Below, piece after piece: positions 1-11,745 of a stretch of DNA of 64,000 nt. The DNA is from Metarhizium brunneum (taxonomy: Eukaryota; Ascomycota; Sordariomycetes; Hypocreales; Clavicipitaceae). A program made the position numbers and the translations under genes. The notes below the pieces were generated by a model that saw only the letters and a list, made by a program, of their open reading frames with translations, ran no database searches and was not told where the DNA came from. The stretch is taken from the NCBI RefSeq assembly GCF_013426205.1, contig NC_089423.1:6820001-6884000 (forward strand), written 5' to 3'. Numbering within the stretch: the first letter of the stretch is position 1; every line of letters starts with the position of its first letter.

Positions 1-1436
1 TCTCAGTGAGCAGGGAACCGACGACTCGCAAGGGGAACAGCAACATGACGCCGGGCACATTGGACGACTGCAGCAACTGGTCAATCAGAGCGACAATGCT
101 TCTCGCGTGGTCAGAAATTGCCGAATGGCTCAGCAGAGGAGTGGCCTTGCCCGCCCAGCAGGGGTAGTACGTGTAATTCCGCGACAAGAAAAGCAGAAGT
201 GTGTGGTAGTAAATCAGGGCTAGTCGGCACTCATGCCCTGTACTCTTGGAATGGAGAGTCGAGCCGTGCTGCAGGTACCACGTATTGAGCAGGCCTTGGA
301 CATGGATACCTTGTCGACCCAGCTCTCCGATACTTGGATGAGTGCAACGCTCCGGCTCTGGAATCTCCTGGATCCGTGCAAAGAAGCTGCAAAAGTCAAC
401 TATGGAACTGCATCTGATCTGTCATGGTCTCTAGTCCGTACGTACCTCTGACTGAAGGATGCGGTGTAGAGCATGAGAGTAACCATGCCATCCATCGGGA
501 GCCCAGCACTCTGGCCAGCACGCAAAAACAGAGTCTTTCTGACAACAGTCCACCTGTTCTCGGACAGAAAAGTTTCCACCCCGTACATGATTGCCCTGTT
601 GGCCTCTAGGACCTGGAACGCGTCGAAGAGCATCTGCTTTAGAGGAGAGGGGCCGCGGCTCATATTCGACAGCTGCAGCATTCTTCCTGTGCCGTAGAGC
701 ATGTGTCTCGTCCATCGGTCACCGCTTGGTTCAGCCATGAGCTATGTAACCAAATTAGCAGACTTTTCTTGTTGTCATGGAGTCAGAATGTACCTCAAAC
801 AGCCCCAGGAGAAAGGTCGTCCAAAGCACATCATCTCGCTGTGACGCATCGCTCGAACCGAGCTCATCTTGCAAGCTGGCCAAGGCGCGCTGGTATCTTG
901 TAAATGCCACGATGCGCGGCGATGGATAGTCGGGACTTGTGCCGACGTGCGCTCGTCGATGCGCATCCAGGGCACCTAGTGCAACTGCCACATGTGAAAG
1001 GTGACCATGTCCACGCATCACGGGCAGCAGCGCCGTTGCCGCCAGCGGAAAACGAGCCGTGAAATGACAATTACGAACGACAGCGACAAAATGGCCCAGA
1101 TACGTGCCCTCTCTGTCGTTTACAGCGGCTGGGAGCGCCAGCTTTGGTGTTGTGCGCCTGGTTGACTCGTAGGCGACAAACTGGAACGAGTCACTCGACG
1201 TCGCGGGCATTTGTGGCTCACACGTCTTGCCCGTCCGAGTACAATGATGACACGGGGAACCGCCTTGGCACTGTGGCCGGCATTCGTCAGTGGCAATGGA
1301 AGCTGGAGGAATGAGTCAAGACATGATTTCGGCAGCGGCGGCAACTCACCTTGATCCTCCGCTTGGCGCATGGCCGGCATCTCGTGAGCGCCTTTCTCTT
1401 GTCCAAGTGCCCGATGGCTTGCTTTGACGGCGCCAT
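1..1436 (-). CDS. Zn2Cys6 fungal transcription factor (3' end beyond window)
   Basis: Predicted nuclear DNA-binding regulator. The first exon (1350-1436) and second exon (794-1270) join to give a complete zinc binuclear cluster at residues 20-46 with spacing CX2CX6CX5CX2CX6C. Further exons at 446-741 and 1-386 are joined by GT-AG introns of 79, 52 and 59 bases that keep one frame. The later part is alpha-helical and resembles the middle homology region of fungal C6 regulators (for example LLGLFELMAEPSGDRW). The start ATG at 1436 is the only one upstream of the cluster in frame. The C-terminus runs off the left edge, so length and any target genes are unknown. Family assignment is firm; the regulated pathway is not visible. 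Confidence 0.88.
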
Positions 1437-3752
1437 CTTGGTACCCGAGCTCAAGCGCCTACATGCTCAGAAAGCTGCCGAGAAACGTGGAATTTGGCAA
1501 GCTGCTGTTTGTGGTTGTCAATGAGATGGGACTTGGATGTATGTACGCGGCCACCCAGGGCTGAGCAACAAGCCATGCCGAATCGGGCAGTAATGAAGCG
1601 TGGTTCCACAGACGGCGTCTACTACGGAGCGCGGCTGACGGCCCGAAGAAGCGGCTTGACCTGATAGGAATTCCGGTGTTCTGCCTTGCATGAGTTGTTA
1701 AACGGAGGACAAGCGCGTCGGGGATTCGACAAGGCTGTTTGCTGTCCGCTCGCCGCAGGCGGAAGCCCGCTGCAGGCGGCCCCCGGCAGGGTCCCCGACG
1801 GGCCCCCGGACTCCCGGAGGGGAAATAAAAAAAGGAATTCCATAGCTAATGTTCTAGCAGCCTCAGCCAGCCGGCTACAAAGCTTCGAATTCAGCAGTAG
1901 CCCAAGGTTCTGGATTGAATAGGCTTGAACCAGGCTGCCGCAGTAGCCCGCGGCAAGCGACTCGGTGGGCAGCTCTGCTTACACCGATGGCAGGGCTCAC
2001 GGTGCCATCGGACCTAGTAACCATGTTGCTGAAGAAGAGAGCATGTCTGATCACCACACAGGCCGCATCATCCGTCTCGCCGTTTGAGCCGCGCCAAGGC
2101 ATTACCAAGGGTGGCAAATCCATCAAGTTCAAAGTCAATATGGACAAGGGCAGGCAGGGAAAGACTGGCTGCAACGGTGTGGTTTTCGCTGAGACAGTCA
2201 CGTTTATTGACAAGGGCAACATGCCCAACATTGCCGACGCGGGGATCACAGAGAACCATGCTGGCTGGCGACGCTTGTCGACGATCCTGGCTTTGCTCTC
2301 AACTTGAACGGCCCTAGTTCCCGCGCCGGGGACTGCTCCCATGAGATGGCCGGCTTGGGACATGGCTCTCTTCCTGTCGCGAAAACGGTTACATTGGGCC
2401 TGCTCGGGCGCGGCTTAGCTGATGGCATCATGGCAGTCTGTCTCGGGTTGCGAAAGCGGCTGCTTCGACTATTTCGCCGCGGCTGACGCCCTGGTTACAG
2501 AAATGGCAGTGCATTTCTCTGAAAAAGGGTGGGCAGCTAAGAGACCGACTTGGTCTTTCATCTTCCTTCAGAGAAATACATTCTGCTATTTCTGTAGAAA
2601 CAATATCTTTTTAGTGTTGTACTGGTACCTTTTATTTTCCCCCTCTTTATTCAACATGTGTATTCTGATTATTAAAACAAGGAAAAACATTCAACACAAT
2701 CTGGTCAAATCGGTCACGCAACACGATTACCACCTGCCGCGATCACAATATCACAACTGTGGTTTGGGTTGGCAAAAGTTCAACCCATCAAGATGGTGGC
2801 TTGCTCGGTTTGAATTTTTTCAGCCCAGTTCGTCATGGACGGGCATGTATCGCACCGAGTATAGTCGACCCCGTCAGAGACAAACCTGCCAACCATTTTG
2901 AAGCCATCCTGTTGACAGGCCCCCAGAACGGGCATATATGTCTCAATCACAATGACAGCACCCCAAAGAGCAGACGAATGAGGGGTGCCTTTTGGGCATG
3001 ATCATTCGGGCCAATAGTTGAGAATACCACGCTGCAAGTGACAAGTTTGCTGCGGATTACGAGGACCTCAACTCTGGTCATACAGCACTCTGTATATCCC
3101 ATTTTTGCTACTTGACCGTGAGACACGTCTGTTCCGGCATTTAACAGCTCTGCCAGAAACAGTGCCGATGTGCTCACAAGAAGTAGTCAGCGTCGCAATA
3201 TCGATTGCGCCATGCATATTTATCAACGCAGACTGACCATGATTCGCCACGGCCCGTGAACGGCGACACAAAACACCGTTGTGGCTTTCTGGGCCGCAAA
3301 GAGATTACCTGCGAGTTGCCGTATTTGGTAACACATGCGCCCAGTGTGCATTCATGGTCAAATAAAGTTTTTTCGGACAGCTGCAAGTTTACATAATGTC
3401 AGACCCTGCGTGTAGTACGGGGAAAGGGGCCAATGTTTGCCAACGAATAGGCTTTGGGTGCGGACGGGGTGGTATCCAACAGCTCTGCAGGTGCTTTCGT
3501 GACGAACAAGTCCTACTGGCCACGGCTGCATGGGCCGTGTCTTGGGTTGTCAACAAGATGATGGGGTGGTATCGATGCATGCATGACGGCAAGATGTCAT
3601 GTTTCTCGCCGCTCTTGGTTCGTCAAAGATGCACGCACAAACGACTTTTCCAATCCAACGTGATGGAAGGCGGGGTAGAGAATAATGTTCTGGACTCAAT
3701 TCTCGCCCTGGTTCATTCGAAAGCCTGTCGTGGCGTGTGCTTCTCAATTGTC
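1437..3752. other. intergenic, no supported gene
   Basis: Both strands carry only short, unconserved open frames. The longest (about 1875-2363 minus and 1915-2307 plus) overlap each other, lack recognisable motifs and have no fungal codon bias. A GC-rich repeat sits at 1752-1835 and is listed separately. The part after 2520 is AT-richer and featureless. Confidence 0.6.
1752..1835. repeat. GC-rich hairpin repeat, copy A
   Basis: A block of alternating C and G runs (GCAGGCGGCCCCCGGCAGGG followed by further CCCCG/CGGGG runs) ends in an A-rich tail. The same core with the preceding CCGCAGGC box recurs at 8528-8573, and in inverse orientation at 8345-8390. In the inverse copy the core is also followed by an AATATAAAAA-like stretch. 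Likely a dispersed non-coding element; its class is unknown. Confidence 0.6.
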
Positions 3753-3760
3753 TATAAATA
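3753..3760 (+). promoter_or_regulatory. TATA box of the lectin gene
   Basis: TATAAATA lies 83-90 bases upstream of the lectin ATG at 3843, a normal distance for a fungal core promoter with a short leader. Confidence 0.5.
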
Positions 3761-3842
3761 CACAGTGGTGAGCCCGTCCTGACTTTTCTTTCCTCATGGG
3801 TATCAATCAACAGAAATTGACTCGCTGATCAACCAGATCAAC

Positions 3843-4961
3843 ATGTTGAAACATTCGCTCCTGTATTGTCTGTCTCTTTTCGCCACTACACAAGTGTGCA
3901 ATGCGCGGGCTGTCGAGAAAGAAATCCGTGCGCCGGCGGCCCAGTCTTGGAGAGGATTGGGCGGTCTCTTTTCAGGTACGCAGATGGAACGGACACGACT
4001 GTTGTCGTTTTCACAAATGACATTTTTAAGCTGACTTGTGGCAGGCCACCCCGGTGTTGTGTCTTGGTCGGCCAACCGGACGGATGTCTTTGTCCGGGGA
4101 ACCAACAACGCCGTTTACCACAAGTGGCAAAATGGAGATTCTGGCTCGCCATGGGGCCCGAGCCAGACAGACTATGAGAACCTCGGCGGTGTCATCTACG
4201 GCGACGTTACTGCCGTCTCCTGGGGCCCCAATCGCCTCGACCTCTTTGTCCTGGGCACCGACAACGCCGTGTACCACAAGTGGTGGGACGGCAGCTCCTG
4301 GGGCGGATGGGAGTCCCTCGGCGGCACCATCATTGGCGAGATCAGTGCAGTCTCCTGGGGCGCCAACAGACTGGACCTCTTCGTCCGCGGCACGAACAAC
4401 GCAGTCTACCACAAGGCCTGGAACGGCGGCTCCTGGAGCTCTTGGGTGAGCCTCGGCGGCGTCATCGTCGGCAACCCCCAAGCGGTATCCTGGGGACCTA
4501 ACCGTATTGATGTATTCGTACGAGGCACCGATAATGGCGTCTACCAGAACGCCTGGAGCGGGTCATCCTGGTCAGGCTGGTATAACCACGGCGGCGTAAT
4601 TGTTGATGATGTCACGCCGGTGTCGTCCGCGTCAAACAGACTTGACCTCTTTGTTCGAGGCACGAATAATGCCCTCTACCAGAAGTCGTGGAGCGGTAGC
4701 GCGTGGACCGCGTGGATTTCCCTCGGGGGGACCATTGTGTCTCGGCCATCCGCAGCGGCATGGGATGGCAGGTACGTGGCGGTAGTGGCTCAAGGTACTG
4801 ACAATGCGGTGTACCTCAAGGAGTACAACGGCAACTCGTGGGCTGACTGGCGATCTCTTGGCGGTGTGGTGACGGATGCGCCTGTGATCAACCCGAGAGG
4901 TGGTTTTGGGGCCGCAGTCTTTGCAAGGGGAACAAACGCTGCATTGTATGCGTATGAGTAG
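3843..4961 (+). CDS. secreted PLL-type seven-bladed beta-propeller lectin
   Basis: Predicted secreted carbohydrate-binding protein of 349 aa, in two exons (3843-3975 and 4045-4961) around a 69-base intron. The N-terminus is a signal peptide ending near VCNARA. The mature part consists of about 48-residue repeats, each with the signature [31 protein letters not shown]. Six full repeats are visible. A seventh is split between the C-terminus ([16 protein letters not shown]) and the N-terminal SWRGLGG, the usual velcro closure of a propeller. The repeat matches the DUF346/PLL family known from Photorhabdus lectins that bind fucosylated or methylated sugars. The sixth and seventh blades are more diverged, so fewer sites may bind. 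Sugar specificity cannot be read from sequence. Confidence 0.9.
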
Positions 4962-5284
4962 GCGGTTACAGCGGACGCCTTGGATTCGTTGCTGCTGTTG
5001 ATTTTGTATGATGCAAACAACGCCGTGTCATGCCAGGCAGTCAGCGATAAACATGGCAAACCAAAGGGTAAAAATGCAGTCTAAAAAACTTGTAGTCCTG
5101 ATTCGTAATCCATCCATACGCTAAGAAATTCAAGCATCAACTATATAATTTAGAAATGCCGGTGACCACACAGACGGATGCGGGTTCGATTTCCATGACT
5201 TGTGCTGTTGGGTCCCACAGTCACGTGTAGGCACCATATCACTTTTGCTGCGCCGGCACCTTCCAACTCTCTTCCTTTTTTATC

Positions 5285-6284
5285 ATGATTAAGATTTCCT
5301 CTCTTTCTAGCTCTCTTGCCATACAGCTTGTCAGTTGTACCACAGGATCCGTGACGCGTCTGATACTCATCTTTATCAAGGCACGCCAAGGCCAGAACCG
5401 ACGTCTTTCGTTCCCGTGCTCTATCGTGCAGTCATCCTCAACGTACACGGCTCAGGCTCTGGTGTGCGTACCTCAAACAGCCATTATCGGCGGCGGCATC
5501 ATTGGTCTCCCGAAGCGTTATGAAGAGCTCGGTGTACAGTTCATGACTGATTCTGAACTAGCTTGCGCGCATCGGGAGCCTCATTCGAACAATGACGAGC
5601 TATCTGCAGTGGATATTCACGTACATCAACCAGCGATCAGGTAACTCGTGTACCCTGTGTTGACGTCCCTCTTCCCCTCGGCAGCCCTTACAATACGCAT
5701 GGCTGAGCGCGGGCCAAAGAGATGAGCCTAAAATGGATACAGACGTGGCCAGCTTTGGAATAAGCTGCAGCACACATGGTCTCAGTCACCACCCGTCGAC
5801 AAGCTTGACGCGAAGCTGGCGTGCATCATTGCCACCAGATCTGGCTGAATCCTCTGAATGATGAGCTCGATCCACACACATCCTAGTTCATAGAGGGGGA
5901 GTCTCATGCCGCAGGTGCTATTGAACTTGGTGAGCAGTCACCCCCTGCATCGATTCGTTCACCACGCCAAAGGATCAAGAAGGGCTTGCCAAGCTTGTGG
6001 TCAAGTACATCTATGATTGTGGCTGGCGCGCATACATGCCTCGTACCGCCCATGGCCAGGCAATCATCGGCAGAGTCTCTGAAGCTGTCCTTTTTCCAGG
6101 AGCAAACAGCACCAGAGACGGCGTAGGCGGCGTCTATCTGCACTTTGGCCACGATTTGAAGATTACCCTTGGGCCCATTGCCGGGAAAGGAACGACAGAA
6201 TTGATACTCGGCCAGACATCAGTGAACCCAAGGCCTTTTCCCAACTCAAATCTCGTTATTTGCATATTATCTAAGAAGGCTTGA
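5285..6284 (+). pseudogene. relic of a FAD-dependent (D-amino-acid-oxidase-like) oxidoreductase
   Basis: An open stretch around 5470-5560 encodes TAIIGGGIIGLPKRYEELGV, a Rossmann FAD-binding start followed by the expected helix. About 550 bases later, 6125-6230 encodes HFGHDLKITLGP-AGKGTTELILGQ, which resembles the C-terminal FAD-contact segment of DAO-family enzymes (GHG...L.PGTGK..AELI). The two pieces are in the right order and on the same strand, but stops and frame changes separate them and most of the catalytic domain is missing. I read this as a decayed gene. The alternative is that either motif is a chance match. Confidence 0.45.
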
Positions 6285-6843
6285 ATGTTGGTTTCGTACG
6301 GGAGCGTCGGCCAAAACTAAAGTGTACAAGACCTGAAAATGTGTTTGCTGCGGCATGGAGTAAGATCACAAAGCTAATGTGCCCCATGGGTTGAAAACCG
6401 CAGCTGCGACAGTGGTCAAGTACATCCAAGTGGCATACGCAAACCCGAAATACGAGCGTAAGCCGCATTGTCACAGGCGCGGGGGCATTGCATCTTCACT
6501 TGCATCATCTGCAGTCAGCATTGCCCAAACAACTTTCGATTTGCAGCGCTTCAGTCGGGCGTAGTACTGAGCGTCCAGCCGTCTGACCGCGAGTGCAGCC
6601 TCACCACCAATGTTGCACCATCTGTCTCACCGGTAGACTAGGTATTCATCTGCATGTAGTGGCGGCCAATGGAAGAAACAGAGCACGAGTAGTTGGAGAC
6701 GCATGCCTTAAAAGCACGCAATCCGCATTGTAAATTGTGCTTTACTCAACTTCCTGGGGTAACATCTCCTCGTGTACGTACTAGACGCATCGACAAAGTC
6801 TCGAGTTATACGTGCTCTTCCGACATCAGCCTCGTCGCTCGCA

Positions 6844-8253
6844 ATGCTTGTTGCTTTTCTGTTGGTCGGGCTGGGACTGGCCTCCCCGCCGCGGACCGTC
6901 CGAGCTGTCCTCTCCACCGACTCCTACCGATCGAGCCCCGGGTCCGTGGTCGGCGGGGGCTCGGCATACGACTACGCGCCCAGCATCATGTTGGACGGCG
7001 TGTACAAGATGTGGTGGTGCGGCCAGGTGCCCGGACAACCGGTTGCCGGCGACAGCATCCTCTATGCAGAGTCGTCCAGCCTCGACGGCCCGTTCCACGC
7101 GCGCGGCAGCGCGGCCTCGCACCAGGTCGTGTTTGGGGGAACCGGCAGCGGAAGCTTTGACAACGAGCATACTTGCGACCCGTCCGTCGTCCGCGTCAGC
7201 GGAACGTACTACATGTACTATGGCGCCGAAAGACACGACGGTGAGCCCACGACGATTGGCGTTGCGTCCAGCCCCGACGGCATCTCCTGGGCGAGGCTCA
7301 ACAGTGGCCAGCCCATCATCACGCCCGCGAACCAGCAGAATACCGGCAACACGTACGGAGCGGGCCAGCCGAGCGTCGTCTACCGCGGCGGCCGGTTCCA
7401 CCTCATCTTCACCGACACCACCGGCGCCGGGGCACTGGGCAACGGCGCCGGACAGTTCGCCTGGCGGTCGCCCGATCCGACGTTTCAGCGGGACGTCGAC
7501 GTCTTTACCGCCTCTGGCTGGCAGCCCAAGACGGACGCCAACTCGCGCGGCTTCTCGGTCGCCAATGCCTTTTCTGCGGACTGGCAGTTCTCCGACGCCC
7601 TCGACGCCTTCATCATCGCCCACGACAACGGCGCCGGAGAGACCACGCTGACGTTTCTCGACGCTGAAAACCCCGCCGTCCAGAAGTACTCGCAGGTCGG
7701 CATTCCGGGGCCGTGGTCCGAGGGGCCCGGCATTGTCTCCCGGCCCGACAAGCACTCCGTCGTCTCCGCCAGCAACGAATGTGGGCGCGTTCCCGTCGAC
7801 GTGATTCGCTCGACCACGGGGCCGCCGCCGCGAGAGCTGGGTCGCATTGGCGTCGATCTAGTCAGCGGCGCCAGCTGCGGCTCCATGCCCGACCGGGTTG
7901 CGGCCATCTACGAGGGGTACGGCATGCAGGTCCCCGGCCTCCCGGCTGCCGTTGTCGTGGACGGCCTCCGGCTGCAGATCCAGAGTCTCGCCGTGTACAC
8001 GGACCTCACCCACAACGCAATCCAGGTTCCCCCGTCCGTCTACTACGCTGTTCCGTACGGTGCGTCCTTGCACGAGGGCGACGCCGTGCTGGGGGCCTCG
8101 GGTCTGCCGGGGGCTTTTCGGCTCGACAACAACACCCTCTGGCCAGTCAGCTGTCTTAAAATCGTCACCGACAACCACTCCCAAATCACAATGATAGACC
8201 CGGGAGCGTGGCAATCGTATAGGAAAGGGCCGAGCCTGTTTTGCCTCGGCTGA
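6844..8253 (+). CDS. secreted GH43-like five-bladed propeller protein
   Basis: Intronless, 469 aa. The first eukaryotic ATG at 6844 begins a clear signal peptide (MLVAFLLVGLGLASPPRTVRA); the upstream in-frame extension starts with GTG and is not used here. The mature protein has repeated propeller-like blades: YDYAPSIMLDGVYKMWWCG, CDPSVVRVSGTYYMYYGAE, AGQPSVVYRGGRFHLIFTD. Each has an acidic or small residue before a hydrophobic strand and the W/Y-rich turn typical of GH43/GH117-like beta-xylosidase/arabinanase relatives. The C-terminal 170 residues form a second domain without an obvious match. The gene is strongly GC-rich and has no intron. Similar proteins are best known from actinobacteria, so transfer is possible but unproven. 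Enzyme activity is inferred only from fold resemblance. Confidence 0.7.
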   Translation: MLVAFLLVGLGLASPPRTVRAVLSTDSYRSSPGSVVGGGSAYDYAPSIMLDGVYKMWWCGQVPGQPVAGDSILYAESSSLDGPFHARGSAASHQVVFGGTGSGSFDNEHTCDPSVVRVSGTYYMYYGAERHDGEPTTIGVASSPDGISWARLNSGQPIITPANQQNTGNTYGAGQPSVVYRGGRFHLIFTDTTGAGALGNGAGQFAWRSPDPTFQRDVDVFTASGWQPKTDANSRGFSVANAFSADWQFSDALDAFIIAHDNGAGETTLTFLDAENPAVQKYSQVGIPGPWSEGPGIVSRPDKHSVVSASNECGRVPVDVIRSTTGPPPRELGRIGVDLVSGASCGSMPDRVAAIYEGYGMQVPGLPAAVVVDGLRLQIQSLAVYTDLTHNAIQVPPSVYYAVPYGASLHEGDAVLGASGLPGAFRLDNNTLWPVSCLKIVTDNHSQITMIDPGAWQSYRKGPSLFCLG

Positions 8254-8344
8254 GTGGAGACCCTGACGTCAGCGAATCGTTCGCCTAGGGGTATCCAAAG
8301 CGAGGGGTTTGGAGCTGTCAAGTTGAGCCTTTATGGAACCAAGG

Positions 8345-8573
8345 GCCGTTTTTATATTCCCTCCGGGGGCCCCGCCGGGGGCCGGCTGCCCCTTGAATAT
8401 ACTGCATACATACAAGGCCGTCCCAATTATTTGATTCGTTCTGGGTAAAATACTTTTGGCTGGCCAACGAAGCCATTCACGTGCATGTCGCGACTCGTGA
8501 ACCTCGAAAACCCTGCCAGCTGGCCGCAGGCCACAGCTCGGCGCAGGCGGCCCCCGGCAGGGCCCCCGGTGGG
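8345..8573. repeat. GC-rich inverted repeat pair (copies B and C)
   Basis: The arm at 8359-8390 (CCCTCCGGGGGCCCCGCCGG and on) is the inverse complement of 8543-8573 with about three mismatches over 31 bases. The arms enclose roughly 150 bases of ordinary sequence. Copy C is preceded by the same CCGCAGGC box as copy A at 1752. The layout resembles a small inverted-repeat element, but no target-site duplication is obvious. Confidence 0.6.
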
Positions 8574-9845
8574 ATAACTCACAGGCTTCTCCAGATAGTC
8601 GGTGCCGAGACAGAGACGCAGCGCGGCGGCGACCCCGATATGCAGCTCAGGCTTGCGACACCAGGTCGGGTCCTCGACGGTGCTCGGGCGCAAGGACAGC
8701 CGCGAGAACAGCCGCGAATTAAGAAAAAGTAAATTCCATGGCAAAACACAACACAATCGTGGGTTGCGCATGGGCGGGGATGGTGAAACGCTGCACGAGT
8801 ACTCAACGCTGCGCCGGGTTTCAGGCCATGACTCGGGATGCCAAGCATGGCTGTTTCATTCATCTGACCCGGCAACTTGGACAAACCTGCTGGGGTATCA
8901 AATGAAGGTCTAAAGTTTCTGTCATGGGGGTGTAGATGGTATGTACTATGGAATCTCTCGGCTGGGTTATCGTGATGGCTTCACCGCTGACGGCTGCGAG
9001 ATGCCTTTTATTCAAAGAGCAGCTGCGGCCGTCTTGAACGGCAGTTTCGAAGCAGCAACACCTGGTACTGGAAGCTCTTGACCCTACGCAGTTCTGGTGG
9101 CGCTCCTCGGACCATGTCGTCGCACTATACTGACTACTTCACGCCTACTCAACAGGTCTTGGCTTCTACACCAAATGTTTGACGGCAATGACGCACGCTT
9201 CGCTTCACTTGTAAGCGCCTTCGGCCGAAAGCCTCCATGTCACCATCTGCCGCCCGGCTAGAAGCGCAATGGTGGATTCGACGGCGGGTTTAATGGTGTA
9301 AACAAATCGGAGTCGGCCTGGTGCTTAATGTCAATTGGCGGGGAACTCCCCAAGTTTTCCATATCCACATGATGCAGCACTAGCGACGACATGACTATTT
9401 CCCATCTCACCCAACTAGCGCGGTTGCGAGACGGTACATAGGATTACTCGGTGGCAAGCTCACTCGAGTGTATTAGGCGTATGCTTCCAACATTTCACAC
9501 TGCGACGGCAAGCAACCTGCCTCCGTTTCTGCGTTTCTGAAACGCCCCTCGGGCAGCCCGGCCATGAGCTCACTCGACGCATGCTGTGCGACCCGAGTCA
9601 GCCCACACCAGACATATGTCTATTTGCAACACGCTAGCCACAGCATATAGTCAATAGACTTTGTCGGGCCGCGCACGGCGTGATTATCGGCTCGGTCATG
9701 GAATGGCTGAGACGGAGTAGTGGACAACTTGCCATGCCATGGCCGTGAAATCATATTTAACACTTGGCCAACCTCGCAGACTCCCACCGCTGTCCAGTCA
9801 TCTTACACCATTCCATTTCCACTGGCCCCTTTGCAGAAACCAACC
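8574..9845. other. intergenic, no supported gene
   Basis: No reading frame with conserved motif or codon bias. The last part serves as promoter of the downstream transporter gene. Confidence 0.6.
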
Positions 9846-11745
9846 ATGACAATGGGTAGTCGCAGCGATTTCCCCCCCGGCACTGTCGAGCTGCTAAGCC
9901 GTAAGTCCTTCGCCAGCAGAGTGGTCGTGGCAACTCGCTCATATGGTGCCACAGGTCAAAAGTCGGGCAAAGAAGAGATAACTCGCAGGCCCACGCCGTC
10001 AGACGACCCCAACGATCCTCTGGTCAGTCTCGCGCCCTGCCCCCATGCCACCGGCCCGGAACTGACGTTTTTTTGTAGCGATGGCCGATGTGGCGCAAAT
10101 TGTTCAACTTTGGGCTTCTCACGGCCATGACCATGGCCATTTTCACCGGGTGAGTCCCATCACGGCCCATGACGATGCCGCAAGTCTGCTGCCGCGGCCC
10201 TGCTAACGCCGTCCAGGCTGGCCATACAGTCGCTGTTTTTCAAACCCCTGAGACAAGAGCTGCACGTCACGACCGCCCAGCTGCTGACGGCCAAGGCCAT
10301 CCTGCTGAGCGGGGAGGCGGTGACGTGCATCGTCTTCATCCCCCTTGCCAAAAAGTACGGCCGGCGCTCGCTGTACATTGTGTCGACGGCCGTCTTTACG
10401 GCAGCCGTGTGGTGGACGGCGTACATGCAGACGGCGACGGAGCTATATCTGACGAACCTGCTCAAGGGCCTTGCGGGCGCCATCAACGAGACTGCCGTGC
10501 AGATGAGTGTACGCCCCTTGTTGTTCTCTTCCTTTGGCGGCACCATCTCTTAACAAGTTTGACAGATCCGCGACATGTTCTTTGTCCACCAGAGAGGCAC
10601 TGCCAACGGCTTCTACTTTGCCGCCCTCAAGTTTGGCTTCACCCTCAGTCCCATGGCCGCCGGCGCGCAGGCAACGGCATTCGGGTGGCGGTCGTGCTAC
10701 ATGACGCTCGCCGTCTTCATGACGGTTCTCACCCTGGTCTTTGCCGTCGGGTACGAAGAGACCAAGTTTGTGCGGCCCGCAGCCGACGACAAGGGCAGCG
10801 CCGAGGACGAGGATGCTGTTGACGGCGCGCTGGAAAAGGACCTGGACGAAAAGCGCACGCCCCAGGTGCCTTTCCCGCACTACCTCCGGCTCCAGCTTCT
10901 CACGCCGACGGGCGAGTCGCTCTGGAAGACGCTCTACCAGCCGCTCTTCACCATGGCCATACCCCAGGTCATGTTTGTGGCCGCCCTGTACGGCGTCGAT
11001 CTCTGCACCATCACCGTGTCGGGGTCCATGAAGTCCATCATCTTTGTCGAGCCGCCGTACAACTTTACGCCCCGCGAGCTGGGGCTGATGCATCTCGGGC
11101 CGTTTGTCGGGTCGATACTCGGCACCCTGTACGGAGGATTCCTCATTGACGCCGCCATTGTGTGGCTGGCCAGGCGCAACGGCGGCATCTTTGAGCCCGA
11201 GATGCGCTTGTACTTTTTGCCCATCCCGGCCCTTGCCATGGCGGCCGGCATGGCCACGTTTGGCGTCGCGGCCGACCGCGTAAGCCCGGCCCTTGTTTTG
11301 CTGAAACCCTTGCGGCGGTGGCCGATCAATTGCTAACCATGTCTCGTAGGGAATGCATTGGATCTACCCCATCATCGGGACCACGCTCAGCTCCTTTGGA
11401 TTCGGCGGCGTTGCCGACATTGTCTTTACGCTCATCATTGATTCGTATCCCGATGTATGTATTGGCCCATCCGGCTCGGGAGACGGCGCCTGCTGACAAG
11501 TTACACGGCAGATTGTTTCACAAACCTTTGTGGTGATTACCTTTTTCAGGAATGCGATTGGCGTCATCGGCGCCTTTGCCGTGGAGCCGTGGCGGCAGGC
11601 CATGACGGTGTCGGGCATGTTTGTCCTCATCGCCGGCGTAATCATTCTTGTTCACCTTGTGGCGGTTCCCATGGCCATCTGGGGCAAGCGGGCGAGGGCT
11701 GCCAATGCTGAGCGGTATTACCGCCTGTCGCAGGCGACATGGTAG
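9846..11745 (+). CDS. MFS transporter (12-TM, DHA1-like)
   Basis: Plasma-membrane or vacuolar secondary transporter of 512 aa, seven exons: 9846-9900, 9955-10022, 10079-10149, 10217-10508, 10566-11279, 11350-11454, 11512-11745. All introns are 55-70 bases with consensus ends and the phases agree. The protein opens with a hydrophilic tail ending DPNDPLRWPMWRKLFN, a typical pre-TM1 motif of fungal DHA1 carriers. Next come six helices with the loop 2-3 signature LAKKYGRRSLYIVS, a charged central loop (ADDKGSAEDEDAVDGALEKD), and six more helices. The substrate is unknown. The gene lies near secreted and detoxification-type genes but no shared regulation can be seen. Confidence 0.88.

Noticed and set aside
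5151..5215. tRNA-like GGGTTCGATTTCC sequence
   Set aside because: No cloverleaf or acceptor-stem pairing could be made around the T-loop-like motif.
6772..6843. N-terminal extension of the GH43-like protein
   Set aside because: It begins with GTG and would bury the signal peptide that starts at the ATG at 6844.
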